A stretch of 64,000 bases of DNA from Hyposmocoma kahamanoa (Eukaryota > Arthropoda > Insecta > Lepidoptera > Cosmopterigidae), in assembly GCF_003589595.1 (NCBI RefSeq), contig NW_020654810.1:18281246-18345245 (forward strand). The letters are read 5' to 3'. Position 1 is the stretch's first letter; the number at the start of each line of letters is the position of its first letter. A model generated the notes under the pieces. The model made no database searches. It was given only the letters and a program-made list of their open reading frames with translations, and was not told the origin of the DNA. Below, one piece after another: positions 1-10,883 of this stretch. The translations under genes were made by a program, and so were the position numbers.

Positions 1-1419
1 TATTCGGTGAGGCCGTCAATATGCGTACAATAATATAATAATAATATTAGCAGGAAGGATAACAGTCGTCAACAAAGCTTCATTAAAATTAAACAAATTA
101 AACATTGAGGAAAATGCAAGAGAATTCTGTTTATAATATTGCCTGTTGGTTTGAAACGAAATCAGTTTGTACATACTTCAATGATACGAGTGCAATTCGT
201 CTTGGCCCACGCGATTAATACAACCCGTAGCTTCAGTAGAAACACGTTATCTATCAGTGTCAATCCAAATTTTGACGAAACCAATCGGATTCGTAACACA
301 AAAAATGTTGTGCAAACAAAATTTACACTCGCTCGTAAATATACCTATAAGTACATAGTTGGTGATAATATTGTGAAAAGTGTTGATAACAAGGCTAATA
401 AGGAAACAGTGACAATGGAAGTTTTAGGAGTTTAACAAAAGAATCATCTGTTTCCTAACCACTGACAACTTCCATAAAGTTCAAAAACTTGTACAAACTA
501 CAAAATATTGCCACAACAATTATTTCCTTACGTTACGTCACACGAGACAAAATCAAATAATCGTTAAGCATACTTCATACACAAAGGAAAAACTTCCAAA
601 AACTGTGAATTCTTTTCCTTTATTTTTGTCCATTTTGCCAACTAGACCGATTCACGGTGACGTAAGTATAATTTTACAGTCACCACTTAACAGCTAACGT
701 GCTAGCACTGACAACAAAAAATTATCAAGTGATATATCGTTTAGTTCGTTAATCGAAAACTTTAAAGAGTTAGTTACGCCTTTTTTACTTCGAACTGTCG
801 CCATTTGGTTACGCTCGTGTATGTTCAGATACACGCATTCCATTAACGAAGTTATTATTATTTTTTCTGATGACTTATGTCTACTTAATTTTTTTACATA
901 TAATAAAAGGTTAACTCCATTATATTGTAAACAGTTTACACATTCATGAGATCTTATACATTTGTTTTCTCTTACTCTTTTCCCTTATCTTTTAAACAAA
1001 AATTTTTTATAGGTTTGCAATAAATATTAACACTTTACAAAACCTGTTGTTGCTTTACAAAACTATTGAACATTGATGATTTTCAATTTAATACTTACTA
1101 ACATAAAGACAGAATTCATGTATTCGTCATGTTTTAGATTTGTTTTAAACTTCTCAATGAATCTAAATTGCTACCTGCCACACAGGTATTATAAAACGTG
1201 GGGTGAGGAAAAGAGAAAGAAGATATTCCGCTATTGCGCGAATCCGAACGTGCTTTATGTCAAATTGTGGAACAGTCCAAAAATATACCGGCGCCCGCGC
1301 AGGCGCGCACCACGCTTGTAGCGTTATACAAGCACAGCGATAAACTAAATGGACGATAAGATACAAACTATTGGAACATTTGTGTTAGTTTTGTGTTCAA
1401 AAGTTGTTGAAACTCAACC
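1..1419. other. 5' flank of the MYT1-family gene, no gene recognised
   Basis: AT-rich sequence with no open frame resembling a known protein. The 98-codon frame at 139-435 has no recognisable domain. The only GC-rich patch is at about 1289-1312, where a run of GCGC steps lies about 110 bp upstream of the proposed first ATG at 1420. That is a plausible promoter-proximal CpG cluster, but this is inference. Confidence 0.4.
1289..1312. promoter_or_regulatory. GC-rich CpG cluster upstream of the MYT1-family gene
   Basis: A short block of alternating GCGC/GGCGC dinucleotides stands out in otherwise AT-rich DNA about 110 bp before the candidate first coding exon. It may be part of the core promoter. 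No TATA box or initiator can be assigned with certainty. Confidence 0.3.
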
Positions 1420-4400
1420 ATGAGACGTAATAGGTAAGTTGACAAACTTTTTTCGTCTGTTTATGCTACTTTTAGGTTGATTTCGCGTCGTTATTCGATA
1501 CGAAATCAACAATAGCCAAGATGTAACAATAACTTTGTAAACTTTTTCAACACGCCTGACGCACTCCGATAACGATCATTTTAAGACAGCAATGTTTTGT
1601 TTGCGCTACTTTAGAGAGTTGTGTACATTGATTATTGTGGGTTAATGACTTTCATATTAAGAACAAAAATGGGCACTATAAATAACATTAATGTCGTACA
1701 TATCATAATACAAGTCTTTTGGCGCTGCTTTTTGATTATATTACTTGCTATCTAGTCGTCCGTTAACATTTGTTTATTTTTACACTTCCGTTTATTTCAC
1801 TTGTTTTGTTTTTAAAACTTTTATTTGTTTACGTTTCATTTCTTTATGATAGTTATAGTTTTCATCGAGAGGACTTTTACGGGAAACCTCTGACGTATAG
1901 AATTGGACGGGAACAGAGAGAGCTGATCCAGTGTCCCGTGGAAGATTGCGACGGATCGGGCCACATATCGGGCAACTTCGCTACACACCGCAGGCAAGCA
2001 AACCCGAGGGCATCTCAAGCTACCAGCTTGTTGTAAATCCCTTATTCACACGTGCGACATTTGCACGAATGTTTTTTTCGTCTCTCTCTCTCTTCCGTAA
2101 GACAGAAAGGGACAGCTGAGCGATTCATGTATTATAATCACCACCAATGCCAACAGTTACCAAAACTTTTTCCATGTTTTTATTTTTAATGTTAACTTTA
2201 TTTTTGCAAATCATCTTACAAATTTACGTGTTTGAAAACAAAAATATTATAATATTACGCTAACGCAAAAATTTTAAATGAAAAAGTCGTTAAACATAGG
2301 AAATGAAATTATTTTTCCGGATTTAAATCGCGTATATTTGGTTTTTCAAACAAACCAACGTTTCGGGCCCTTTCCAGGCCCCATGGTCACGGTCGTCAAA
2401 ACATGTTTGAAACTTTCTCAATCTGGGTCAAGAAGTTGCTAGAATACTACAAAATGACTACTGGACATAATACTATAGTACGAAAGTAATTTGTACGTAC
2501 CACCCACACGTGTATAATCTTAATTGCGACATTGCCCTCAACCGGCAATTTTCACGTTTCTGTATGCCAAGTTCTCTTACGTACCTAAACGATTTACTAT
2601 ATAACAACCAAAATATTGCCAATACTTACGTTAAAGTAAGGTTTTCGAATGTTTTATTCTTAGAAACAACTATTGCTGTGACACATGCTTTATCTAATTT
2701 TACTTAGGCAAGCGTACCTTTTTAAAAGTCCCATTTTGCAAACGGTCTAGCGAAAATAATTCAACCTCGTAACATATTTGTGTGTTGCTCATGAATGAAT
2801 AAACAAACAGCACACGTGTCTAGGCACTTATAATCTATGTAAATACATACGTCAGATATCTGAAAGACTTTTGACTCTACAAAATGACGTGGGACTTATA
2901 GGAAGTATAGTCATTTAATGCGGACTATTTACGACGTAAGTTTTTATGTATAAGTACGCGTATTATTATTTTATATCATATTTTTATATTCCATTTATAA
3001 AGATGATTAAAGAGATGACTTAATAAAAAAAAATATATTCGGATCGAATTTAAATCGCAAATATTTGTTTTTTCAAACAAACCAACGTTTCGGGTCCTTT
3101 TTCAGGTCTCATGGTCACGTATGACATTCGATGACTGTGATAAGTTATGTTATACTTATGATGTACTTCCGTATAAATTTATGATAATTTCCTTTAGTAA
3201 CTCAAGGTTCTAATATGTTTAATAAAATTATCTTCAATGTGTGCATTTCCTAATAATAATAAATGTTTATAATATATATACATATATATAAGTACATTTT
3301 ACCGGAACTTATCAATAACGTTCACTTGTATATAAATGACTATTTACGTATTTGTTTGTTTAGCGTACCTATAGTAGGCGATAGATGCAAAATTTTTATG
3401 TATAATAGAATCAAAAGAGCACGATAACAATAGCTATTGTTCATTTCCCGTTGTTAAAACTATTGATTCAAAGGATGCCGGAGCTACGTATAAACTACCT
3501 GAAGTTTTCCTATGTTTTACCTTCCTCATTCTTTTGTCATCTCAAAACCACTGAGATTTTTAAAAGTATTTTCTCATGTTACGTAAACTTTCATCAACTT
3601 GGCAATAGTTTACCATAATTAATGACAGTTACGTACATAACTCAAAACTCATATTTATCTTTATTTCATTGGTAAGCAAATTGCAATTGAAATCATCATA
3701 TTGATTAAACTCTACTGCTCATTCGTAAGAGATTTCCCTGAGAAGAATGAGCAAGAAACTCTAATTGTACACATTTACAATATTTATTTCAAAACATCAG
3801 ACATCGAGACCACATGCAGGAGCTAAACGGATCGCTACCACGGATTTTTGTCATCCAAGTACGCAGGAGCTGTATGACCTTCAATATAAAGTTTTTCTTC
3901 ACTATAGTTTTTAATATCAACCGGAATCTTATCATAGAAGCGTATATATTGCCCCTTACATGAATTTGTGACTTTGTGAGAACGACTATCAAGAACAGTT
4001 TGATTTTATTTTTATGATGACATGAACGTCACTTTGTTTATAATAATGCAAAGTACATATCTACTTACAAATAAAAACAGTTTTTCCGATACGTACGTTA
4101 AATCGTTCTACTTGGGTGATAAATTTCAAACGTGTCCCGAGACGCGAGCATGCCCATAAATGTACCAGATGTAGCGGTTTTCATACTATTTATATCGTCA
4201 ACTATTCCATCTATCTTTACTCGAGACGCTTTTCAGTCACATGTTTTATTTTAATTTTAATTGATTGCACCTTTCAACAATAACACTCGCCGAGAAAGGT
4301 TTCCGACACGACCCGCAATAATAAACTATATGCGCTGTTTTCGTAAAATAATAGTAGCCTTATCTAAGAACCTTTTTAAACAAGTTATAAGTACACGGAT

Positions 4401-7002
4401 ATAAATAAACGAACCAAGTAATGTAGTTAAAACGGTCAATGTAATAGTTAAAATTATTATAATGTTATTAAGAGTATTTATAGATTGGTAAGTTCGTTTA
4501 AACGCTTTCTCACGATTTAATACGATACTTTCAATTCTACTTGCATACTTAATTATTTAGTGTATTGAAAACAAATTTGGAGGTCGAGGGTACCACTTAC
4601 GCTTACGTTTCAAGTACTAATGATTAGTTCAAAGAACGAACAAATTCAAAGAAAAACTCCTTGAATCCGCGACATTTGGACGCTGGACGCGAACCAGCGA
4701 CATTTTCGGCTAACGCGGGTCACTCGCTCATCGCTCTCCCAACTGAGCTACGGAGTTAGCAGACCCTACGAATTTCTCTATGTGTTGGTTGCAGACCTTT
4801 GTTTATGGTTTTAACGGCCTTTTGCCGTTGTTTTTGTTTGAGATTTCTGCAATTATAACAACGAACTAGTAGAAAATTCACTAAAAAGAATTATTCATGA
4901 GCTGACATTATTGATATCATCATAAGCTACAATCCGAGACCTTGCCACGCCATTGTAAGCAGTCTGTATATGTACAGCCTGTCGGGATGCCCGCGCGCCG
5001 ACCGCAGCCAGCTACAGCCACATTCGCAGGAACTCAAATGTCCCACACCTGGTTGCGATGGATCGGGACATGTCACCGGCAACTACTCCTCCCACCGCTC
5101 GCTTTCGGGCTGCCCTCGAGCTAACAAACCGAAAAGCAAGCCGAGGGATGGACAAGACTCGGAACCTCTCAGGTAAGTTCACTTCTTATTGGTGACGGGA
5201 AAGTAGAACTAGAGATTAGGTGGCATGTTTATGTTATCGGGTGGTTGGAGCTTCTTCCCTTTATATCTTGCTTATTGAATGAGGGTACATCGACTTGAGG
5301 TATGATTGTATGGGTGAAAAAAAGGTATTTAATTCTTTCAACGAGTTTTCCGTATCGCAACGTAAGATAATGGAAAATCGTCCATTGAATTCTGATAGAA
5401 AAAGTGTGGTAGGTAGTACCTATACTTTTTGGCTCGGCTCACCTTCTTGCGTCCTTGTAAGTCGATGATCTTTGCTCAATAGGTGCCCTTGAATAATGAC
5501 TTATACAAATTAGGCACACCTGCTGTATAATTACTTTAACAAAAACTCCTAAGCTTCTATAACCCTTTTACAATAAGTTTCTTGGTTATTTCCACGCTGC
5601 TTAGATGCCCTATACCGGGCTGTGATGGATCTGGACACGCTACAGGGAAATTCTTATCGCATCGAAGGTAAGAATTGAACCTGCAAACTGTAGTTCGTGA
5701 TGTAGATGTAATGTAACTAGTTGTAATAAAGTTCGGAACTACCTCATCCAATCTTCTGAAACTAATGAAATTATTTATGATTATCAGTGCCTCTGGATGC
5801 CCGATCGCGAATCGCAACAAAATGCGAGTGCTAGAGAGCGGTGGAACCGTGGAACAACATAAGGCTGCCGTGGCCGCAGCGGCCTCTGCCATCAAATTTG
5901 ACGGAGTCAATTGCCCCACACCAGGCTGTGACGGCTCAGGGCATATCAACGGCTCCTTCTTGACGCACCGCTCGCTCTCTGGCTGTCCAGTAGCTGGCGC
6001 AGCTACACCGACTCCACAGCCAAAAAAGCCAAAATATCCAGATGACATCACGCCGTTATATCCTAAGCCATATTCAGGTTCGTATTTGTGGAACTTTCAA
6101 AGAGTAGTTATTTGATAATTTTCATTTTACTATCAAATGGCAAGTATTACATCAACTCTTCTACCTTTACTAGGTATGGAGATGAACATGCAGACAGGCA
6201 ACGGTGAAGACCTGATGACTTTAGAGCAAGAGATCACCGAGTTGCAGCGGGAGAACGCCCGCGTGGAATCCCAAATGATGCGCCTAAAGTCTGATATCAA
6301 CGCCATGGAGACGCATCTCAGTCACGGAGAACGCGTGAGTGTTATCTTCATGACTTACTGAATTACTTTAAATAGACCAAACAATTTATATCAAAAGCCG
6401 AACATATTTAAAATCTCTAACTCTGCCCAAGTAAATCAAGAACAGTATGAAAATTTAATTATAATGCGACATTTTTATCTCACTATGTAGATGGTACTGT
6501 CATGGCTCCAAACATCCAACTTTGAGTGCAAACAAGTCACAAACATTTGTGAGTACCACTACATTATTATTCGATGAAGTAGCCGCTGCGACAACCAACA
6601 AATAAAAAACTCATAACACTCCCTCGATAACGTGTTGTCAGAACCTACATTGGAATGTAAATATGTTTTTGTTCTTTCCAGGAGAATCAATTGATATCGC
6701 AGCGGAACAACAATCTGAATGAGTACTACGAGAGTCTGCGTAACAATGTGATTACGTTACTGGAGCACGTCCGGATTCCTGGCGGAGGAACGGTGCCGGT
6801 GACTTCCGCCAGCGGACCTCCTGGTGCTCCCCCGCCGCCGGGCCCCGGGGAGAAACCAGCTCACGACAACTTCGACTCGTACCTTACCAAGCTGCAGACC
6901 CTGTGCTCGCCGGACGGGTACTGCCCCGACGAAAACCGACCGCTATACGAAACAGTGAAGAACGCGCTCCAGGACTTCACAGTGCTCCCTACGCCCATTT
7001 AA
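1420..7002 (+). CDS. MYT1/MYT1L/ST18-family C2HC zinc-finger transcription factor
   Basis: Neural-type transcription factor family that binds DNA through CCHC (C2HC) fingers. Proposed exons: 1420-1433, 1853-1993, 4978-5172, 5605-5667, 5788-6077, 6174-6334 and 6682-7002, giving 394 aa with every splice phase consistent. Four fingers follow the family pattern C-P-x3-C-D-G-S-G-H-x2-G-x4-H-R-S-x2-G-C-P. Fingers 1 and 3 are each split by an intron at the same place, after the HR of the finger. The C-terminal part (exons 6174-6334 and 6682-7002) has the family coiled coil ([19 protein letters not shown] and following) and ends like vertebrate MYT1 in an NFDSYL...[10 protein letters not shown] segment, after a Pro-rich insert. 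The downstream exons are secure. The first exon is inferred from a good Kozak context (aaccATGA), a GTAAGT donor and matching phase. An acceptor at 1859 is an alternative to 1853, and upstream exons outside the window or other isoforms are possible. Vertebrate members are much longer, with six or seven fingers. Confidence 0.85.
2326..2400. repeat. Interspersed repeat, copy 1 (TTTCAAACAAACCAACGTTT family)
   Basis: About 75 bp sharing GGAT...TTTAAATCGC, then TTCAAACAAACCAACGTTTC, then a C/T-rich stretch and CATGGTCACG, with a second copy at 3035-3125 in the same orientation. The class is unknown; it may be the end of a larger element. Confidence 0.6.
3035..3125. repeat. Interspersed repeat, copy 2 (TTTCAAACAAACCAACGTTT family)
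   Basis: Second direct copy of the repeat at 2326-2400, about 700 bp downstream. It has the same core TTCAAACAAACCAACGTTTC and ends in CATGGTCACG. The two could be ends of one element or independent insertions. Confidence 0.6.
4656..4830 (-). repeat. tRNA-derived SINE, family B, copy 1
   Basis: On the minus strand the sequence has a tRNA-like box A (TAGCTCAGTTGGGAGAGC) and box B (GGTTCGCGTCC) at tRNA-like spacing. The flank containing AGACCCTACGAATT and the following TTGCAGACCTTTGTTT match the copy at 44565-44730. The fold is too damaged, and the context too repetitive, for a working tRNA gene. Confidence 0.65.
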
Positions 7003-8360
7003 GGTTCACAGAGCGCCGCCGAATCGGAGCGACAGTGAACTGAATAACACCCGTCAAGATTTCGATCGGCGGAGCTTATACGCTGAACAGACTGAAATGA
7101 CTTAGTGTAAATGACAATATGCGTTCGTTTAGTGGATGCGCAGACAGTTACAAAATTGCTATTCACCAAAGATAACCAAATGCGGCTACCGAAATGTTCT
7201 TTCCGTGAATTTCATGGTTTGTCAAAGTGTGCAGTGTGTTGGCCGCTTATGTCGAGCTATTTTCGGACAGTATGTGTTCTACTTAGGTAACGATGTCTGT
7301 TTTGTAAACAGTTGTATACGATGCGTGACTTTTTTAAATTAAGTCAAGACGACACTCAAAAATCGTTCGATTTTAAGTAAAACTGGACTAAATATTAAAC
7401 ATAAATTTTAAACACTGTTACTCGTATATGCTTATAATAAAAATAATTGTTAGGGAAAGTTTATACTATATGGTATTATGTAAGCGATTTTAGCCCCACA
7501 AACACTTGTCATGTTCGTTGTAAATAGTGTACCTACCTTTCAAGATTACAAATAAGTTTTATCATTGAAATTTAGACTGCTGTCGGGGCAGTCGCCATTA
7601 GCCAATATCCAAAACAGACTCGGACTTATCAGTCAGAAGTATTATAGAGAATAAGAAAACTGTACTTAATACTGTCTCTCAAATTCTCATACTGGGAATG
7701 TGCCAAATGATACAGACACAGCAGCCCCTGTTCGCTGATATAATTAAGACTAATGATTATAAACATAGAAGTGTAAACAAACGAAAATAACTCCTTAGAG
7801 GACTCTCTAGTCAGTTTTGTAAATAAAATTGTGAATAAAATAGTCGTCGCGTCGCATGGACGTTTTTATTTATATTAGGAAATAACGAGATCTCATTAGA
7901 TCGAGTAAGTTAATTCAGTCAATAATTGATAACCAATTTTAGGACTAAATTAATCCTTCTTTGTTAGCCAATGTTCACTTGCTGTGATTGCGTTACGTGT
8001 TAACTTATTTATTGTTACCCTACGGATTGTGATAGCTTAATTGTCTCAAGTTAGTGTTATTTTGCATTGTTTACTTTTTAAGTACCTACGCTTGACACAA
8101 ATTACGTGCAATTATTGTTTCGATTGTACTGCATGATTTGTTTGTTATTAAGTTTTTTTTAGTGTAATCGCCAATTTTATTACAATAAATTTTGTTTGGA
8201 ATCGCATTGGAACACAGTGAAATCGATAATATTATTCGCATTTAAAAACTAAACCTATTACTATGTTACTACTCTGATTGTCATATACGTTTCTGTAAAA
8301 TATTGAGTATGTGTTGTTAAAGAGAATAAAAATAATAAATACATACCACGACTCTCGCTA
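7003..8360 (+). other. 3' UTR and downstream flank of the MYT1-family gene
   Basis: AT-rich noncoding sequence after the stop at 7000-7002. Candidate poly(A) signals AATAAA lie at 7822-7827 and 7834-7839, with further AATAAA-like runs near 8326-8340. If the first pair is used, the 3' UTR is about 850 nt. No gene seen. Confidence 0.5.
7822..7839 (+). promoter_or_regulatory. Candidate poly(A) signals of the MYT1-family gene
   Basis: Two AATAAA hexamers 12 bp apart, followed within 30 bp by a GT-containing stretch (TAGTCGTCGCG). Their distance from the stop codon fits an insect neural gene with a long 3' UTR. Assignment is by position only. Confidence 0.4.
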
Positions 8361-8737
8361 TTGTTTCGTGAGCCCTTTCATGTGTAGATTTAGTTTACAC
8401 TCTACTTGGTTGATTATATGGTACAGTCAAGACCATAATAAACTTATTGACACGTTGAATCGTTCTTAACCTAAACTGCATAGTCTACTTTAAACCTTAG
8501 TGTTGAGCCACAGACTAAACTATGCAGACCGTCGTCCCTTTTTAACCGACTTCCAAAAAAGGGAGGTTGTCAATTCGACGGTATTTTTTTGTATGTATGT
8601 TACGCGATAACTCGGCACGACACGATACGACATTTGTGAACCGATTTTGATGATATTTTTTTTGTTGGAAAAGAGGTTCCTTAATATTAGTCCTATTTAA
8701 ATTTGAAGAAAATAGACCCTTAGAGGTAGATCTCTAA

Positions 8738-8902
8738 GGGTCGTATTCTAGAACTCTATTCAATGCTCAAGTCAGGATTGCATTGGCAACACAAGCACTG
8801 GAAATACGACCCTAATGGCAGGGACTTGAGTATGATTTCGAGTGCTTTAAACCATACTCAAATCCTGACTTGAGCATTGAGTAAAGTTCTAGAATACGAC
8901 CC
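8738..8902. mobile_element. Palindromic MITE, nested copy 1
   Basis: 165 bp beginning GGGTCGTATTCTAGAACTCT and ending in the inverse (AGTTCTAGAATACGACCC). Inverted ends of about 45 bp also include TCAAGTCAGGATT and its complement. It sits inside the AACCGAC-type repeat and is followed after 3 bp by a near-identical second copy. Confidence 0.7.
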
Positions 8903-8905
8903 TAC

Positions 8906-9080
8906 GGGTCGTATTCTTGAACTCTACTCAATGTTCAAGTCAGGATTTGAGCAGACTTGGGTATGATTTCAAGCACTGGAAATACGACCCTAATGGCAGG
9001 GACTTGAGTATGATTTCGAGTGCTTTAAATCATACTCAAATCCTGACTTGAGCGTTGAGTAGAGTTCTAGAATACGACTC
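8906..9080. mobile_element. Palindromic MITE, nested copy 2
   Basis: 175 bp, head-to-tail with copy 1 at 8738-8902. It starts GGGTCGTATTCTTGAACTCT and ends GTTCTAGAATACGACTC. The inner segment (ACTGGAAATACGACCCTAAT, then GAGTATGATTTCGAGTGCTT) matches copy 1 closely, so this is a tandem duplication of a palindromic unit. Confidence 0.7.
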
Positions 9081-9275
9081 AGAGGGTGGCAAACCACGGG
9101 AAGAGCGGTTTCGCGCACTTCCCGGTAACCGATTTCAATGAAACTTGTCAAATAGTTGTAATTCCACGAACTTCAGAGGTCGGTTTTTTTTTAGTAAGTA
9201 CTCTATACTGAGATTATCTAAAATAAATGACGTAAAGTACAGTATATATCAAAAGCACAATGAAATAATCTCCTA

Positions 9276-9466
9276 AGGCTCAATTTATATTCCGCGGAAT
9301 TCTCGCGCTTGCTCAAAAATGCTCGCGCATTCTGCGAAAGGGTTTGGCTCGTATCTAGTTTGTACGTTACACAATTGGCCATTAAGTTCATTATGCTATG
9401 TACAGTACAATATCGTTACAAAATTTGCTTCCATTCCGTTCTACCGCGATACAAATTGAGCCTTAT
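9276..9466. mobile_element. MITE with AAGGCTCAATTT termini
   Basis: About 190 bp with inverted ends: AAGGCTCAATTTATAT on the left and ATACAAATTGAGCCTTA on the right, followed inward by CCGCGG and ACCGCG. It has no coding capacity. Its termini resemble those of the MITE at 57610-57908 (AGGCTCAACTCACAC). Confidence 0.6.
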
Positions 9467-9684
9467 GCGTATTTCGATTTTTATGTGATTTTTATCAACC
9501 CTTAAATATTAACCAACACGGATTATTTTTTTGAAAAAATATTTTATGATTTCAATAAAAAGTCCGAAAACCGAATTGATACACGTGATATTGTACACAT
9601 AACGTAACGACGATTTACAAATAACAAATTTTATATACGTATATTTAAAGGTGGCCCACAGAACTACAAAATAATTACATATAT

Positions 9685-10080
9685 GTCTACAGCTTAGAAT
9701 AATAACGCATAGAATGAAAGTTTCATATCAAACGAACTGTCACAAGTGAGGCAAAAATCAAATTCATGTAGGCTAGTTTTAGTAGTAGGTTAATTTTCGG
9801 TTTTAGTGAATATTTACATAAAAATACAAGTTGAAACGCGTTACTTCCTTGTGGAATGTGATGTTAGTATCTATGTTATGTTTGTCTGACGTATTTTTAC
9901 ACTCATTTACCGCACATTTCGTTATTTTTAGCTAAAATTCTTGATCTGTTCGCGGTGCAAGTTGACCTTGAGCACTGAAGGCCCGCCCGCTCGTGTAGGC
10001 CCTTTGGGCGCGCTTCAATTTGCCTCACTTAGCGTGTGCGGACTAGGTTTCTATGCGTTACTATTCTAAGGCCTACAGAT
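9685..10080. mobile_element. MITE with AATAACGCATAGAA inverted ends
   Basis: About 395 bp. Left end TCTACAGCTTAGAATAATAA, then CGCATAGAA. Right end TTCTATGCGTTACTATTCTA, then AGGCCTACAGA. The inverted repeat continues inward with GTGAGGCAA on the left and TTGCCTCAC on the right. Noncoding. Confidence 0.65.
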
Positions 10081-10883
10081 TCAGGGTACAGGAAATAAGT
10101 ATAAACCGTGTAGTAAACCCTACGTCTACTTCCTTTGAGCCCGATTCCTTTATCTTTATCTATTTATTCCCGTGAACGAGTGTATTGTGTAAGTATTCCT
10201 TTAATAACGATTTCAATAGAAACGAGGTTAACTATTAACTAATGTTATTTTTAGTACACTCATGACAACATGAGCTCATCAAGTCTGACACTGGGCCGTT
10301 GGTATCAAATTCATTTATTCACTTCGGACGAGATAGACCATTATGATCTAATAGATAGTATTATAAATAATGGTAGCTTTTTTGTAATGTATACCATACG
10401 ACAGTGATTCATTAGTACGTTACGGTATCGTAAGCGATTGTAGAGTTTAATCTAAATATTCGGTGTAGTGCACTTCACATTTATGTTATTATTATTATTA
10501 TTATTTAATTTTAGGAAGACCAACGGCTATCTTACATTACATAAACTTAAATAAAAACGGAGAGCCACTTCTGACCACTTTCTCGTAGACCCCGTCCTAT
10601 TACACCATAAACCAATAAAAAAATCATTTTGTACAAAATCAAAAGTAGGTGTTTACCTATGAGAAACTCAAGCTTGACACTTAACATTTAAATTCAACTC
10701 TGTATTGTATTCGTTAACAACATGTTGTGTTCTTCATATAATGTATAAGTCCGTCGCCAGATTTTCGTCCACAGCGTTGTCGCTTGCGGATGCGTGTATA
10801 CGAACTTGAAGTTGCCAGTGCCTTGCTAGAAACGAAACATCAAAGTGTCAAACACATGTTTAGTTCGTGGAGGTTATGTGAAA

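Larger units (their letters stand above)
1994..4977 (+). other. GC-AG intron of the MYT1-family gene
   Basis: A 2,984-bp intron that begins with GCAAGC instead of GT and ends in ...GTACAG. Joining 1993 to 4978 rebuilds a canonical finger end (HRSLSGCP), so the GC donor is supported by the protein. The intron holds two diverged copies of a short repeat (2326-2400 and 3035-3125) and a tRNA-like SINE near its 3' end. Confidence 0.8.
8546..9196. mobile_element. MITE-like repeat with AACCGACTTC/GAGGTCGGTT ends, interrupted
   Basis: Starts with TTTTAACCGACTTC and ends with GAGGTCGGTTTTTT, which are inverted ends of about 10 bp. The body contains TTTTTTGTATGTATGTTACG and CGATAACTC, which recur in copies at 38362-38822 and 60148-60375. 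This copy is split by two smaller palindromic elements at 8738-9080. I recall this family as widespread in moths and butterflies. The superfamily is not assigned. Confidence 0.65.

Noticed and set aside
139..435. 98-codon frame near the left edge
   Set aside because: No domain, composition like the surrounding AT-rich DNA, and no splice or promoter signals that tie it to a gene.
4656..4830. Functional tRNA gene
   Set aside because: Box A and box B are present, but the acceptor stem does not pair and the flanks recur at 44565. A SINE explains it better.
5557..6051. 164-codon minus-strand frame over the zinc fingers
   Set aside because: It is the antisense shadow of the MYT1-family exons. The plus strand encodes conserved fingers with proper splice sites.
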